Shown here: one piece after another, positions 1 through 12,770 of the stretch
How positions within the stretch are numbered: the first letter of the stretch is position 1
Layout: each line of letters starts with the position of its first letter
Origin: Chelonoidis abingdonii
Taxonomy: Eukaryota; Chordata; Testudines; Testudinidae
DNA length: 64,000 bases
Assembly (NCBI RefSeq): GCF_003597395.2
Contig: NC_133777.1
Location: 62,588,236-62,652,235, forward strand
Direction of reading: 5' to 3'
Program-made: the position numbers and the translations under genes
Notes under the pieces: generated by a model
Told to the model about the DNA's origin: nothing
Database searches by the model: none
The model's input: the letters and a program-made list of their open reading frames with translations, nothing else

Positions 1-2
1 AT

Positions 3-260
3 GCTGCTATAAAACAACCTAAGGAGGAATATCATATTGAATTTGGACCTGCCTCAAAATGCATTAAAAACATAGCTTATTGTCTTTTGGCATTTCCTAA
101 AAAGTCTCTTGAGTTTTTGTTGGCAACAACTGATATTGAGAGGACTTTTAGCTGTTTAAGTCTTCTTGTTCTAACAGGGGTCAAAGGGCTGTAAAGATCT
201 TCTCAAAAGGATATAGAAGGAATCATTAAACGGGAGGAGGAAGAAAGTGACAGAAGGTCA
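3..260 (+). pseudogene. hAT-like transposase C-terminal remnant
   Basis: One frame is open from the window edge to a stop at 192-194 (about 63 codons). It contains a leucine/proline-rich stretch followed by an acidic-Arg-Thr-Phe-Ser motif (IERTFSCLS). That resembles the ERxFS signature of the C-terminal dimerisation region of hAT-superfamily transposases. After the stop the same frame continues with a charged tail rich in E, K and R, so the stop probably lies inside a decayed gene. The 5' part is off the window. The match is by motif only; an unrelated chance frame is possible. Confidence 0.35.
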
Positions 261-2208
261 GACTTTTTTTTTTAATGGGTGCATCCCCGAGGGGGTCAGA
301 CACAGTTGTGCATTATACTTCAGCTCTAGTACCTGACTTTTAGAAACCTACAACAAATCTTATTAGCACTTCCATGAGCAGAAAATACAAGCCAGACTAG
401 TCCACTTTTCAAAGCAAAGACAGAAAAGAAAACTTATGAAATAAATATATTTAGTCTGTCAAATAAATTTAAATGAAAGTAGCACAAGGATGTGGCCAAG
501 AGAAGGCCAAATGATTAGAATGTGTATGAAGCATTTTATTGTCCCTAACAATTTTTTTTCTTTTTCTAATTCTCTTGTTGATCTTATTTTCCTTAAAGAC
601 CAATTTGCTATGGTATGTCATGTAGCTTTTTGTAGGTCAAAAATTTACCTTTTTATGTGACACAGCCAAACAGAATTGTGAAGGTTTTCAGTGATTTCTA
701 GACAGAAAGCAATAAACTGCATTTGCACCCACACACATACTGCCTAACACCCCATCTGGTAACATTTCCACGTCTCCAGGAAAGAAATCAATAGCAATAA
801 TCTGTGAGGGCCTCATAGGGTGTATATTTTTTTATCGTGCTGCTATTTGGAATTTTTTTCTCCTATGTGCTTACATCAATAGACTGTTCTTTTTTGTTGG
901 CTAACATTGAAATCCTGGAGCCATTTTTTTTAAAGCAGTAACTAACACTGGGAGTCAAAATAATATATTCTAAGCACTCCTATTCAGTAACACCATGATG
1001 TTTATCCTATTTGGAAAACCAAAGTATTAGCTAGTGGCGACCCTGAAAAATCTGATACTGTAAGTACCTGTGCATTTAAAATTATATGCTACTGCACTTC
1101 AAAGGCTAGGATCTCTGAAATTCACAGTTATCTAAAGATATTTTGTATGAAAAGGGAAAATACATCCAGCTTTCATCTTGCTGTAGTGCAGAGAAGGAAT
1201 TGTCCCTATATTCTGAAATTTAGAGCTATGTCACTGTTGGTTTTCTGTGTAGGGAGGAAATATGATGCTTTGTTACTGGTCTTATTTATTGCAGACCTTG
1301 TCTGGAATCTAGTATTGAAGCTGTGCTTGATGAGTTGCTGCCTTGAACTTTTCCACTGATCAATGCTGGTGCTATGCCTGCATGAAAGAATAGCTTTCCT
1401 GAGGAGAAGCTATCACAGGGGAAACACACTACTCTGTAAACTGAAAACAATCTGCTATAATCTTGTATGCTTAAGCTTAGAAACGTGTTTCCCCAAAAGA
1501 AATGGTGATAGGGAATGACCATTTAAAAACTGAGATGTTACATGAGCAAGAGGTCAAAAACAGTGAGATATTTAAAAAAATAAATAAAAAGAAGAAACCC
1601 TGCTTTCAGTAACATAACAGACAACTAGACAAAAAGGAGCATCTGAAGGAGAGGACATTACAAAGCAAGAAGACAGGAATCATATTTCTTCTTCTCCTGC
1701 AATGACAAATAAAAGGTTGTTTTGATTTTTTGCTGTAATAAACTTTACTTTAGGAAGTGTGGCTAGTGAAATATTTGTTCTCCCACAAAATATTTGATCT
1801 CTCTCTGCTATGGTGACAGCATATGGCAGCAGGACAGTGGAAGAAGGACTGAGGGTCTGTAATGGGGAAATCTTGGATTCTTTTTTTTTTGCGGTATTTG
1901 TTGTGTGGATGCGACTAGCAGTTTGCACTAGAAGAATGCTCCTTAAAAATATTATTAAATCCATTTTTAGCAGCCCAGATGGAAAGCTAGGATTCAATAC
2001 CCAGAACCCGCTGGTCTTTTCCCCTAAAATGCCTACGCTACTTTACCAGATAACCCAGCCAAGCCAGGAGTGGCTGTTGTACCTTTATGTATCAGTTACG
2101 CACCCTAGCATTTTCAGGAACGAGGTCGCGCTGGGAAGTCCAAGAGCAAGTACAGGCATCCCACACTGGATCACCAATGTGCCTCAAACCAGACTGGCAT
2201 TCAGTCTG
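261..2208. other. unannotated AT-rich DNA
   Basis: I recognise no gene or named repeat here. Open frames are under 135 codons, overlap on opposite strands, and show no domain or splice structure. A T-rich run lies at 267-276. Confidence 0.5.
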
Positions 2209-2211
2209 TAA

Positions 2212-2419
2212 GGGTATGTCTACACGGCAATTAAAAACCCGCAGCTGGCCCATGCCAGCTGACTCAGGCTCACGGGGCTGTTTAATTGTTGTGTACAGAT
2301 TTGGGTTTGGGCTGCAGCCCAAGCTCTGGCACCCTCTCATCTTGAAGGATTGTACAGCCCAGGCTCCAGCCTTAGCCCAAACATCTACACTGCAATTAAA
2401 CATCAGTGTAGACATACCC
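2212..2419. mobile_element. PIF/Harbinger-like miniature inverted-repeat element
   Basis: The left end begins GGGTATGTCTACAC and the right end is its reverse complement, GTGTAGACATACCC. Both ends are flanked by TAA (2209-2211 and 2420-2422), the 3-bp TWA-type duplication typical of PIF/Harbinger transposition. The inside is also partly self-complementary: a GGGTTTGGGCTGCAGCCCAAG hairpin-like core and ATTAAA near both ends. There is no coding capacity, so it would have depended on a transposase supplied elsewhere. The superfamily call rests on the 3-bp duplication and G-rich ends. Confidence 0.75.
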
Positions 2420-3065
2420 TAACAGTAACCTTGTCTCCATGCCTACAAATACATTTGCTCTCTGCTGAGACTGCCAGCAAAGGTACCAGTTGTGTGATGT
2501 TAGTTTCCATTTGTCTGCTTTAAAATGGACTGAGACCCATCAAACTTATTCCATGTAAGACACCAATAGTCATCGCATTTGATTAACTGGAGGCTCAACT
2601 GTCATCCTGGGTCTGACTCAGTGCACTAATCTGTACTCACTCATCTAAATAAACCACCTTAGACAATGTAAACAAAATTTAACCTGATGTCTATTGAGCG
2701 GTCTCGTGGTAAAAGTCCCTGCTCAGAATATTTGCTGCACATGTGCACTGAGCCCTTACAGTGTTGTGTAACACAGCCTGGTTTTTAATGTTTTTGTTTT
2801 TAAGACTGGTGTTTTCAAACCCTCCACAAAATCTAAAATGATCCTCTCTGGATGAAATTGAAACCCTTCCAGCCCCATTACACCTTCCCACATAAGCAGC
2901 GTCTCATATACCACCTAAACATGAGGATACATTATCTAATTAACATATCTTTATCTGCAGTGGCATCACCCATGGCTTTTATCACTTAGCACAAGACACA
3001 CTACCTTGGGGCAGAGACTGTCTTAATTTGCATCTTGTACAACATCGGCACTTAACCAATAAGAG

Positions 3066-3300
3066 GAAAGGATGGTCTTGTGATAAAGGCACTGGACTGG
3101 GACTCAGTACATCTGGGTTCAAAATCTTGGCTGTGCCACCCACTTCTTGAAAGGGAGTTGCTGGATGCACAGCACTTTGAAAATCAGGCAAGCTTTAAAT
3201 AGGGACTTAGAAATCTACCTTGAGGCCCCTGTTGCTTTCTTTTAATCTGGCCTTAATCTCTGTGCTTCAGTTCCCAATCTGTAAAATGTAGAAGTATTTA
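3066..3300 (+). repeat. MIR SINE, interrupted
   Basis: The left part (about 3066-3139) matches the tRNA-derived head of MIR/CORE-type SINEs: a GATAAAGGCACTGGACTGGGACTCAG stretch, then a B-box-like GGTTCAAA and a CTGTGCCACC segment. The right part (about 3246-3290) matches the later segment with TCTGTGCTTCAGTT and ATCTGTAAAATG. Between them lie about 105 bases that are not MIR, so the copy was split by an insertion. This is a very old, non-functional retroposon. No intact polymerase III gene is implied. Confidence 0.7.
3140..3245. repeat. short repeat inserted in the MIR
   Basis: This block separates the two halves of the MIR. It contains GGGAGTTGCTGG and GCACTTTGAAAATCAGGC, wording shared with short palindromic repeats elsewhere in the window that end in TTTGAAAATCAGGCC. 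Boundaries are approximate. Confidence 0.45.
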
Positions 3301-6300
3301 ATGACTGGGAGGTGCTCAGATATGAATACCTAGATATCCAGTCAGGAGCTTGGAAGCCAAATGAAAATGATGTATTGGGATTGGGACCATTCATTATTTC
3401 ATCTGACCATTTTAAGTCTATTTTTTCATAACTAGTCTAAACACATTTAAACACATTTTAATGTTTTCCATAAAGTTATAGTCAATGTTGTTCTTTGATA
3501 ATAAAGTAATCTGCTCCCTTCTGTGCATCTGTCAGCATGTATATAGTAAGCATTTGGCTTACATGAGTTGTGACCTCATGAGACAATCTGTTGTTTGGAG
3601 ACTTGTCTGCTGGATTTTGAGTCTTGACCTTTCTCATGTCTGTTCATAGGAATACTTTTATCTTTCCCTTTAGAGAACAAGGCTGTCAATGTTCATACTG
3701 ATCTTAATGTCTGTCCAACATGGGATGTTGGTGGATCTTACTCCTAGCAAACAATGACTAAAAGTTAACTAATCCAAACCGTTATGCTAAACTGAGTTGG
3801 AGAGTGTTTATTTCAGATTCTTCATGGAAGCACAGGTGTGATCAATAAACAGAGGTAAATACTTTCCCTAAATAGTAAAACCTGCAGAAGAAAAAAAAAC
3901 TCTGACACATCATTTGTAATGTTCTAGAGTTTGTGGAGCTTCTGTTTAGCTGATTCTTATTTCTCTACACTAGAAATGGGAGAAAAGGTCCTGATTTTAA
4001 ATGGGGGCAGAGAAACGGCTGAAACTCCTCTCCCAGTCCCCATCCCGCAATTCATCACTCTTCTATTTTGGTTCCCACTTCAAATCCTGATCCCCTTCCA
4101 AGGCTGACTCTGCCTACACAATACCTGACCTCCTCCCCAAACTCCAAGACTTGTCCACCTCCCTCACTGCCATTTTCATCCCAACCGTAGTGCTTCACTG
4201 CCAGAAGTCCCCTTTATCTCCAGCCTTCGAACAATTGTCTTACATATTGTCCTCCTGCCTTCTTTCCTTTAGGGTGGGAGTAGACCCTGGCCAGCAAGGA
4301 TCTCCTTTTCTCTCCCCACTGGCTAGCCTAATGCCTTGTAGGGATGGGGAGATTGGCCACGGTTCCTTTTTTTCTGGGGTTGCCCTCTGATGGCTGTGCT
4401 GTTCATGAGTCTCCCCCCCCCCCCCCCCCACCCAATCTGCTGTACCTTTTCAATTCCTCTGCCCGGGTTCCTTCTCTTGGGACACCCCGGCCCTTCACCA
4501 CAAGAGGGACTCAAGTGGTGCAAAGAGCAGTGGAACCAACAAAAGACAAGATAAAATAAGTCAGCTAGTAAACACTTGGGAGAGTGCCCATTCAGTGTGG
4601 CCAGGGGACATGTGAACTTGAGTCTTTTCTCTGTAGTCCAGATATAAGTGTTGTGGAGGTTTAAGCCCCCGATCTCTGATTGGTCAGTGCTGCCTTCCAG
4701 TGAGAGGGGAGATATAAGTTACAATTTACTATCATGATGTACCCATTTTGCAAGGCACCACCAGCATCATATGGCCCTAAAACAGTCTTAATCTACCCCA
4801 GGGAAGATCTTCCCATTGTAAATGACATCCTTTGGTGCACAACCAATGTGAGGGCTTTGAAAGCATTCACCCTGCTTGCTGCTGATGAAGCAGGGAAAGG
4901 GGAGCATGGCTGGAGGAAATGGGAACAGGCAGGTTATTCTTCTGCCATGATAGTCTTCAGCTGCACTTTTATTCTTCTTATTCTGTGGTCACTGCAGCCT
5001 GGTTTAAGTTACAGTAAACCCTGAGGCAGCTCCATTACAGCCCAAGGAGGTTGATCTTCAGCAGGCGTAGGAGACTTTAAAGGCCACCGGTACAGCTTAG
5101 CCACAGCCTAGGATTTGGTCCAAAGTTCAAATGATCTGGCTTTAACAAAAAATACTCTTAAATTCAGATGCTTACCTGAACTAAGCAAATATCTTAGGCC
5201 TGAAAATTTCACTTGGGAGTCTCATGCAAAAAGTTATTTTTTATTTCTAATCAGGTGGGCAATAAAAAAAGAATCTTTCTATCAGTGCTTCAGCTCTTCC
5301 ACTACTGGATCCTAAGTCATGGCGAGAGATTCACAAAGTTCGATACACATGCAGGCAAAGAGAACTAGATCTTTGACTCTTTTGAGATTTACTGAACTCT
5401 GATTCCAGCACTGCTGTGGTTTCAGGCTAGCATCTTCTTGCCATTCTCCAGAATGCTTATTGCTTCTGTTCCATCATGGAGCTCTTATGTTGCATCTTGT
5501 CCTCCCAAAATCTTCTACTTGCAGACTACATTTTTGTGTACACTGCATGTCTGCACCATTTTTGTGGCGATTGCTACTGCCAACATAGCTCTTCCAAAGA
5601 GCATCAAAGTTTCTGTTGGCTCCTAGTTTACCACGAGCCCAGTTCAGACCTAGCGCAGGATAAGCAAGGTATTTTTCATGCAAATGTTACAAGGGCTTTT
5701 TCACCATAGTCCAAAGACATATTGGCTTAGAAGGACTACAGCCCTACTGATATTTGCGTCTTTCTCCCAGAATCACACAAATCAATACAAGCTATATTGC
5801 TCCCTTATATGCTAGTCCAACTAAACTTTTATTGCTTGCTATGTTGCTGCCAGAGTCAATGTGACTCTATTCAGCATCAAAAATTTCTCCCCACTGTCAT
5901 AACCATTTTTCTGGATGTATGTTCTGTACACACAATGTATAAAAAAAATACCACTGTATAGGCATCTTTGTAACTACTTCACTTGTTTAGCTTAGCTTGG
6001 ATCTCTGTCCTTGTTTGTTTTACCTTTAAGAACAAATGTAAAAGGATAAATTAAATTATAAGAAAATGTCTTATTAAGTATGCTTCCTCTCTGCTCCTTC
6101 ATGTACACAAACACTGCACACATTGCAATCCCAATGGAATGTGGGGCAATATTTTGTAAATTTGATTGAAATGTGTGCTGTCTGGTCCCCATAGTTTAAT
6201 TCAGAACAATTAAGGTTGAGTACATGAGCTTGCAAAGCACCTTACAAACAATGGCTGCAGAATAAACTGCAAATCAATCCATGCTAAATCCCCCGGAAAA

Positions 6301-7252
6301 GCTCTGCTAACACAACAAAGAAGCCCAGAGTCACAGTCCTTTAAAACAATGTCCTCTCAGTCTTCACAGTCATAAGGTGTTCCCCATTGTTCATCTAAGA
6401 ATTTGGGGAAATTGTTTTATCCATTCAAACGTCAAATAAAACTTTGCTGTCAATTGAAGAGATAATTTCCCCATTTGTGTATAGATACATACGTAGCAAA
6501 TCAAGTTGCAGGAGAGAAACTTAGCTTCTGAGCTCCGGTCTTCTATTCCACCTTACCACACTTGTTTCTAATCATTCCCTTGTTTCTGTATATAGGACTG
6601 TAGGTGAGCTGTAGGTGCTAACACAATTAATCATGATTGCTGTGCTTGATCTTATGCATGCTCACGCCTGGCCAGGATAACGAGTACATGGCAAATATCA
6701 ATTTTCTATTGTTTTTACATTGCTTTTAGTGCACTAGCTGCCTTACACACACCCTGCGTTTATGGCAATAACTTTTTAGCAAAGCCAGGCCTAAAACATT
6801 ATTCTAAACAGTTTGGGATCAGGTTCAGGATTTTAAAGTCTTTCATGATCTCTGCGGATCTGAAGATTTTCTGTGTATGAAAAGAGACTCTTAGCCCCAA
6901 AGTACAGAGTGTTTTCAATAGAAAGGCTGACACAAGTTTATTACTGGATTCTGATTAATAGGGGACAGATAAGCACAAATAAATTTACATCAAAGTCATA
7001 TGTGGCCATTTGGAGCTGATGCCTTTTATTTTAACTATAAAATGAGCCTGGCATATTGATCTTGTAAGGATTTGTGAAAGCCTCCTTTTCAAACATATGA
7101 CAATAACCTATTCCTCACAATCAAGATTCACTTGAAGGAAATGGCTTCCAGGAGAGCTAGGTAACCCAGCCAGCCCCAGAGCAATCTAGCTGTGTGACAG
7201 AAGGAGAAGCATGAACTATCAGTATAATTGCCTGTGGAACTGACCGAAGCCT
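3301..7252. other. unannotated DNA
   Basis: I see no supported gene. It includes a pure C run of 17 bases at 4413-4429 and ordinary AT-rich DNA. The open frames at 4734-5024 and 5438-5709 show no recognised domain. Confidence 0.45.
4413..4429. repeat. poly-C tract
   Basis: Seventeen consecutive C, then A and CCC. It is a mononucleotide run, likely length-polymorphic and prone to sequencing error. It creates the proline-rich stretch in the overlapping short open frame, which is not a gene. Confidence 0.95.
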
Positions 7253-7254
7253 CT

Positions 7255-7320
7255 GGGCCTGATCCAAAACCCGTTGTAGTCAATGGAAGTCTTTCCACTG
7301 ACTTCAATGACTTTGGATCA
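7255..7320. repeat. short palindromic repeat, TTGACTTCAAT family
   Basis: The left arm GGGCCTGATCCAAAACCC is complementary to the right arm ending CTTTGGATCA. The core reads CACTGACTTCAATG. This is one of a family of 60-100 bp near-palindromes scattered through the window. Confidence 0.7.
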
Positions 7321-8090
7321 TACATTCAGTTGCGATTCTTGAAAGCATTTCTTCTACAACTGAGCTTCTGGGTTGAATGCTATCCATCCTCTCCCATGCA
7401 TAGCAAGTTCTGCTGCGGCCCTATTGCCTGAAGAGGTGGAAAAACGGATAAGGATTGGTTTAATCGGGGGTAGGACTAAACTGGTACCCAGTAGCGTATT
7501 ACATCAGCACTTCTTTAGGGACTAAGTTTAGTTTCTGCAGAATTTAAAAGGGCACTATACTTCTTACAGTTACATAACACCTAAGATTACTGAAACAAAA
7601 AAAAATTAGCAGAAAAAAGATGTATTTTTCCAGTTTGCTATTTTCTGTATTTGGTAGCATTTTGTGTACTTTCAGCTTCACTATCTCCAATATACAGTCA
7701 GTTAAGACATGATCCTACAAGCTGTCCACATGGGTAGATCCCTGCATTAGCACAAGCCGCATGGAAGTAAGGTTATTTACATATGCAGAGCAGGGTTGCA
7801 GGATCAGGGACCTAGTGAGTTTCTCCTTTGCCTTGTGTATACAGCATTCTGTGCAGGTCTGTCTTTTTTCCTCACACTTCCCATCATTACAAAAACACTG
7901 GTAAGTCCAGCAGCAAACCTAAGCACACGCCAAACCGTATCACTTTTTTCTTCAGTCTACTACAGTTTGGTGTTTACATTTTTCCAGTTGGAGTGATGCG
8001 TGAACCGTAAGACAATCAATTATATTTATGTCAATTACCCTACAGATTGTCCATTTATTTAAAAAACAACAGGGAAAACCAGAACTTAAG

Positions 8091-8162
8091 GTTTGATTCT
8101 GCTCCCATTAAAGGAAATGTCAAAATTCCAATTGACTTCAATAGGCAGGAAATTGGCCCTTA
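8091..8162. repeat. short palindromic repeat, TTGACTTCAAT family
   Basis: GATTCTGCTCCCATTAAAGG opens the copy, the core is ATTGACTTCAAT, and the right side ends in AATTGGCCC. It is more degraded than the 7.3 kb copy. Confidence 0.55.
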
Positions 8163-10059
8163 GCCAAAATATTAAATCAGCAAGGATGAAAACAACAATA
8201 AACACAAAATGATAGAAGCAGCATCCTTAATTCTACATTTCAGATATTACATTTTATTTGACACTTCCATCCTAATTAAAAATTAACAACCAGTAGCATT
8301 AAAAAAAAAAAAGCACATAGAAAATTGCACATCACAGAATCTGTCTACTGTCCTAATAGTAGAGGCGATGACTGTGAGAGCAAGGCTTGAAAACTGATAG
8401 GTGCTTTATTTGCATGTTCTCACACTGATTTCTGAACCACTTTTCTCTTCCCCCTAGCTAGCATTCTGCTGATACTCTCAGTGGTGCTCATTAGTATTGT
8501 TAAGCTGCACTGCAGGGTTCAGGCTATTTTAAGTGAAAGTGAAATAATTCCATTTATTTTCTATTCAATAATTACTACTTTCTGGAAATAAAAATATTGA
8601 ATCTGTGCATATAAGGGCTTACTTTTAACATAAACTCTCTTGATCTTATATTTGATCCAATTCACAATAAGTGATTTTTAGAGCGGAGTTAGTATTGCAT
8701 TTTTGTTTGCAGAGCCATCTGTATCATGCCCACTAATCCTTTGCTGCCACCATGATGAAACAACAGGGGTGTTTCTACATTCTAAAAACATTTAGAAGTT
8801 AGGTGTGTTTCCTCAGGGTATGGAGAGCCTACACCAAAGGTGTTTAGTATCCAGGGGATACGGTGCAGTTGGAAGGGTTAGTGGATTTTCATTGTCCCTT
8901 GGCCACTGGTGTAGGGGAAGATGATAAAAGAAGCATCTAATGAAAATTCCCCCTCAGTTCTACTTGGAACAAAGATACTGGAACTTGCAGTGTTAGTCTT
9001 TCAAGAAATTGGAGCCCTATGAATGAAAAAAGGAGCTTGAACATTTTCTTTGGTAGAGGCAAGATAGCGGTTGTTGGTTACCAGACAGTTTTCTGACAAA
9101 TATCAGTCCTTTTAGAACAGCTTACTGGCTGCAGGAGTTCCAGCTAGGTGTCACTTTCCTGTGGGGATAGATCCCACAGAGTATCCTCCACATGCTTGTA
9201 TTGATCTGCTAATGGAGGATGTCAGATATTTATTGTGAAACAATAATGGGGGCTATGTAAGTACCATGCATAGATTTCCACCCTTCACCTTGGAGCAGCT
9301 TTTAAAATTGGAACAAAGAGGAATCAGGCACCCAACTATCACTCTGAGCCTCTGCTGTGTGTGTCACCGTTCAGCTAGAGGAGTCCATATTTTGATTCCG
9401 GAAGAACAATGAGTCTGCCCTCTTTTCCTATCTGCTCTTATAACTCCAGCAAAGTAGAGCTATGGTAGAAGATGCATTTTTATTCTAAGATCCTGAAATC
9501 TTAGAGGTTTATAACATTCTGGAGAAAATTGCCCTTTGGGCTGAAATGTTTCATACCTCTTCTCAATCCAAGAGAGGATTTTTTTTCTCTTTCTTAAGCT
9601 TTGTGAAATTGTTCTTCTTGGCCACATATGAGGGAAGGGGGGAAGCCCTCTGCTTTCCTCGTGTCAACAATATTTCAGATGCTTTTAAATAATCTCATAA
9701 TTGTACAAAATGTGTTGTGATGATTTTTCATTTACTTGTTTATCTTCTTTTTACCTTGTAAGGGCTTTGAATGATGATTAAATTTTGATAACCGTGTCTT
9801 AAAAGGCATTTCTTTCAGATCTAGGCTGGGTGTTATCAGCCCTTGTGGTGATCTCTGTTTATTGCTCATTGTTTGATGTGAGTTATTCTAATTATGTCAG
9901 ACAATCTGTTTTTTATACATTCTATTTAGGTTCTTATATTATGCCCATCACCATGGTATTTGGGTCCCTGCTACCGAGAATAAGCAGTTTTACATGTATG
10001 TGACCGGGATTACCATCTTTTACAATTAAGGCCCTGACTCAGCAAATCACTTCAGCACA

Positions 10060-10290
10060 CGCTTTAACATGAAGAGGCAAATTTTCAAAAGTTCTCAACT
10101 GCTCATTTGAAATCAGTGGGAGTTGTTCACACAGCTTCCTTTGAAAATCCCACTGGGGGCCTATCTGCAGGTATTTAGGTACCTGAATACCTTTAAAAAT
10201 CTGGTCATAAATGCTCAAGTCTCTTTTGAAAGTGGAACTTAGGTTCCTAAGTCACTTAGGCATCTTTGGAAGGTATTACCTGTAACTATG
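10060..10290. repeat. degraded short palindromic repeats (two adjacent pieces)
   Basis: The first piece (about 10075-10155) pairs AAATTTTCAAAAGTTCTCA with CCTTTGAAAATCCC around a TCAGTGGGAGTT centre. The second (about 10190-10280) carries CCTAAGTCACTTAGGCATC, wording typical of the related group ending TTTGAAAATC. Both are old and their limits approximate. Confidence 0.4.
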
Positions 10291-10679
10291 TTCCATTGAC
10301 TTGAATGGGATTTAAGCATCTGTTTTAAATTAGGCAAGTGATTAAGTGCATTGCTGAAAAGGGATGGATTTATGTATGTGCTTAAAGTTAAGCATGGGGT
10401 TACACATTGTTTCCACCAGGGCAAAGGAGAGCAAAATCAGAGCCATCCTGGCAAACCATACAGTATTGCAGCTTTGTTAATGTTTGCCTTTTACCTTACG
10501 GCTGCATTGTAACTGACTTGAGTCTTTTCCCACCCATTAGCTTATCTGCAGCAAGGAAACCATGATGAAGGAGAGCTAGAAAACAGAATAATAAAGCATG
10601 CTTACAGTGTGTAGAAAAATTCCCTGCTAATGACCCTTCAGATTCTTGACTTTTGAAAAGTTATAATTATGTGTAAACA

Positions 10680-10870
10680 ATGGTAGGCCCAGGCAGTGTG
10701 ATTAAATCACTCTTTCAGTGCTGTGCTGTCACGAATGTCAGCTCCCTGTATTGCTGCTGAATGTAATACTAATTTTGTGTGAGATTTATTGGAAACAAGA
10801 CTTCAGATTGAATTATGGTGTAATTATGAACTGGTTTTGTGTGTGCTACAAGACTGGGCAGCTTGCCACT
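10680..10870. other. candidate conserved noncoding segment
   Basis: A repeat-free stretch with balanced composition and phrases such as GCTGTCACGAATGTCAGCTC and TGAATTATGGTGTAATTATG, unlike the flanking degraded repeats. It has no coding frame. Conservation cannot be judged from one sequence, so this is only a candidate. Confidence 0.2.
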
Positions 10871-11570
10871 GGGCACAATCCACATCATATCTAACAACCA
10901 CTGTAAGACCTGACTGCACTGCCAACCCTCCCCTCTCTCTCAAATAACCATTCCTTTCGACTGCCAGTTACACGAATTACACCATTTTCATCTCATTTAC
11001 GATATAAATGAAGAGTGGAGGACTGAAACAATCAAACACCCCTGGCTTTTGGAAGACTTATTTCTTCATTGACCATATGCTTGTGCACTGTTGACTCTCA
11101 ACTGATCTGATACCAAGTTAATTGACACTTAAATCTTAGCCTTAAACTACTGGCTGTTAGCTGTAAAACAACAATTATAGCAGCTCACGTTTTATCAGAA
11201 AATGTGCAGGGTGTTTTAGGGATAGAAATTCTTTCAAGGTTAATTATTTATAATTGCTCATGCCTGAGTTGTGTAGCTACAATTTTGGACAGACACGTAT
11301 CACACACTATAAATCCAAGAGTTACTGGCTTTTAAACAAATTGTTTTATGCTCATGTGGTGAAGTTTAGCAACTGGCAGAGGGATAGATGCCTTTACATA
11401 TGTGGCATCAGAAAATAAGTTGTTATTTTGCAAAAAGACACAAGGCCAAGTTCTCAGCTGATGCAAATCAATGTAGCTCCATGGCCTGCCATGCTAATGA
11501 GTACAGATGATAGCCATTGAGACAAGTCTGTATTTCTGTGAATGTTTGGGGAAACTATGGAAAACCTCCT

Positions 11571-11632
11571 GGGCCAGATCCACACATGGTGTAATGGATC
11601 TATGATTATTTGCTCCACTTGAGGATCTGGCC
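11571..11632. repeat. short palindromic repeat (GGGCCAGATCC arms)
   Basis: The left arm GGGCCAGATCC and the right arm GGATCTGGCC are reverse complements about 60 bp apart. The inside mentions a GTGTAATGGATC segment. It belongs to the same broad class of short inverted repeats. Confidence 0.65.
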
Positions 11633-12399
11633 TGAGTTTAGAAAAATGTGTTTAACAAGGAATTGATCACAAAAGGTAACCGAATGGCAGGCAATTGTAC
11701 CAATAGATTAACTAAGTCACAAAGACATAAATCTGCCAGCAACACCAATTTTTACAGTACTTGGGCCTCTCAGATGGGTATTTGAATCCTAAATTTGGGC
11801 ACTTAAATTTGAATTTAACCTATTTAGAAATATTATCTTTCTTCTCTCCTTTGGTTCTTACTGATTTTTCAGCCTGCTCAAAATTATATATATTTTTGCT
11901 TGAGTTCTAATAAAATGAATTAAATAATCTAATCCAATATCTGATTAGAGAATTTTCTTTAAAATATATTGAATATAGTACTGTTCACACACTAAATTTT
12001 GTAATTAATAATTTTTAAAGAAGGCTTGTTACATTCATAGTTACATTCAAAATATAGTACAGACATATGAGCAGTTGAAATAAAATTCTATTTTTTATTA
12101 GCTGTATTTATTTCATCAACACAGTTTTTGATGTGCATAGGAAACATTATCAAACAAATATATACCCATAAAGAAACTGCAAATAGAAAGGCACCACCAC
12201 CCTGCCTCCCTCTCCTCACTCGCTTTCCCCTTCCCCCCCCAACTCACCTCCCAATCTAGTTTATGTCCAGAGGTGAATTGCTGCTGTGAAGCCACTGCAA
12301 TTTGACTTTGTACAAAAAGGGTCATTGAACAGAAGGTCAGGCAGCTGGCCATTTCCATTTCAAAGATGCTATCAAAAGGCCAAGAGGCAGTTCATCCAG

Positions 12400-12770
12400 C
12401 AGCCCTTTAGCAAACAAGATTTTCTCCTTTCTCATTTATGATATTTTTTATGCTAAAATAGTTTATAGGCTAGCAAGAGAAGGTCCTTGATTCATTTTCC
12501 TCAGAACAAATGTGGACTAAGTGGAGCTTGGAAAGGACTTTGGTTCAAGAGATCGGAGGAGCTTTTGAGTAATGAGGGGCCATTTGGTGTCCACTTATCA
12601 ACAGCCTGGCAGTAAGGCAATAAATCATTACAGGGACTCTGCACTTCAGCTGAAGACAATTGGAAAAAGTAGCTCTTTTGTTACAAATTATTGTTTATCA
12701 CATCTTTAATGGCAGATCTCAGCTTTTATGACTACTTGAACTTATTAATCAAGCTAGACCAGATCAGTTT
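12400..12770. other. candidate conserved noncoding segment
   Basis: About 370 bp free of recognisable repeats, with several homeodomain-like or POU-like AT motifs (for example TTATTAATC near 12743 and AATAAATCATTACAG near 12620). No coding frame. This is inference from texture only. Confidence 0.2.

Noticed and set aside
3066..3140. tRNA-like head with a B-box-like sequence
   Set aside because: It is the head of a MIR SINE, not a tRNA gene; no cloverleaf can be drawn with intact stems.
4240..4559. Proline- or glycine-rich small proteins
   Set aside because: Produced by the C17 tract.
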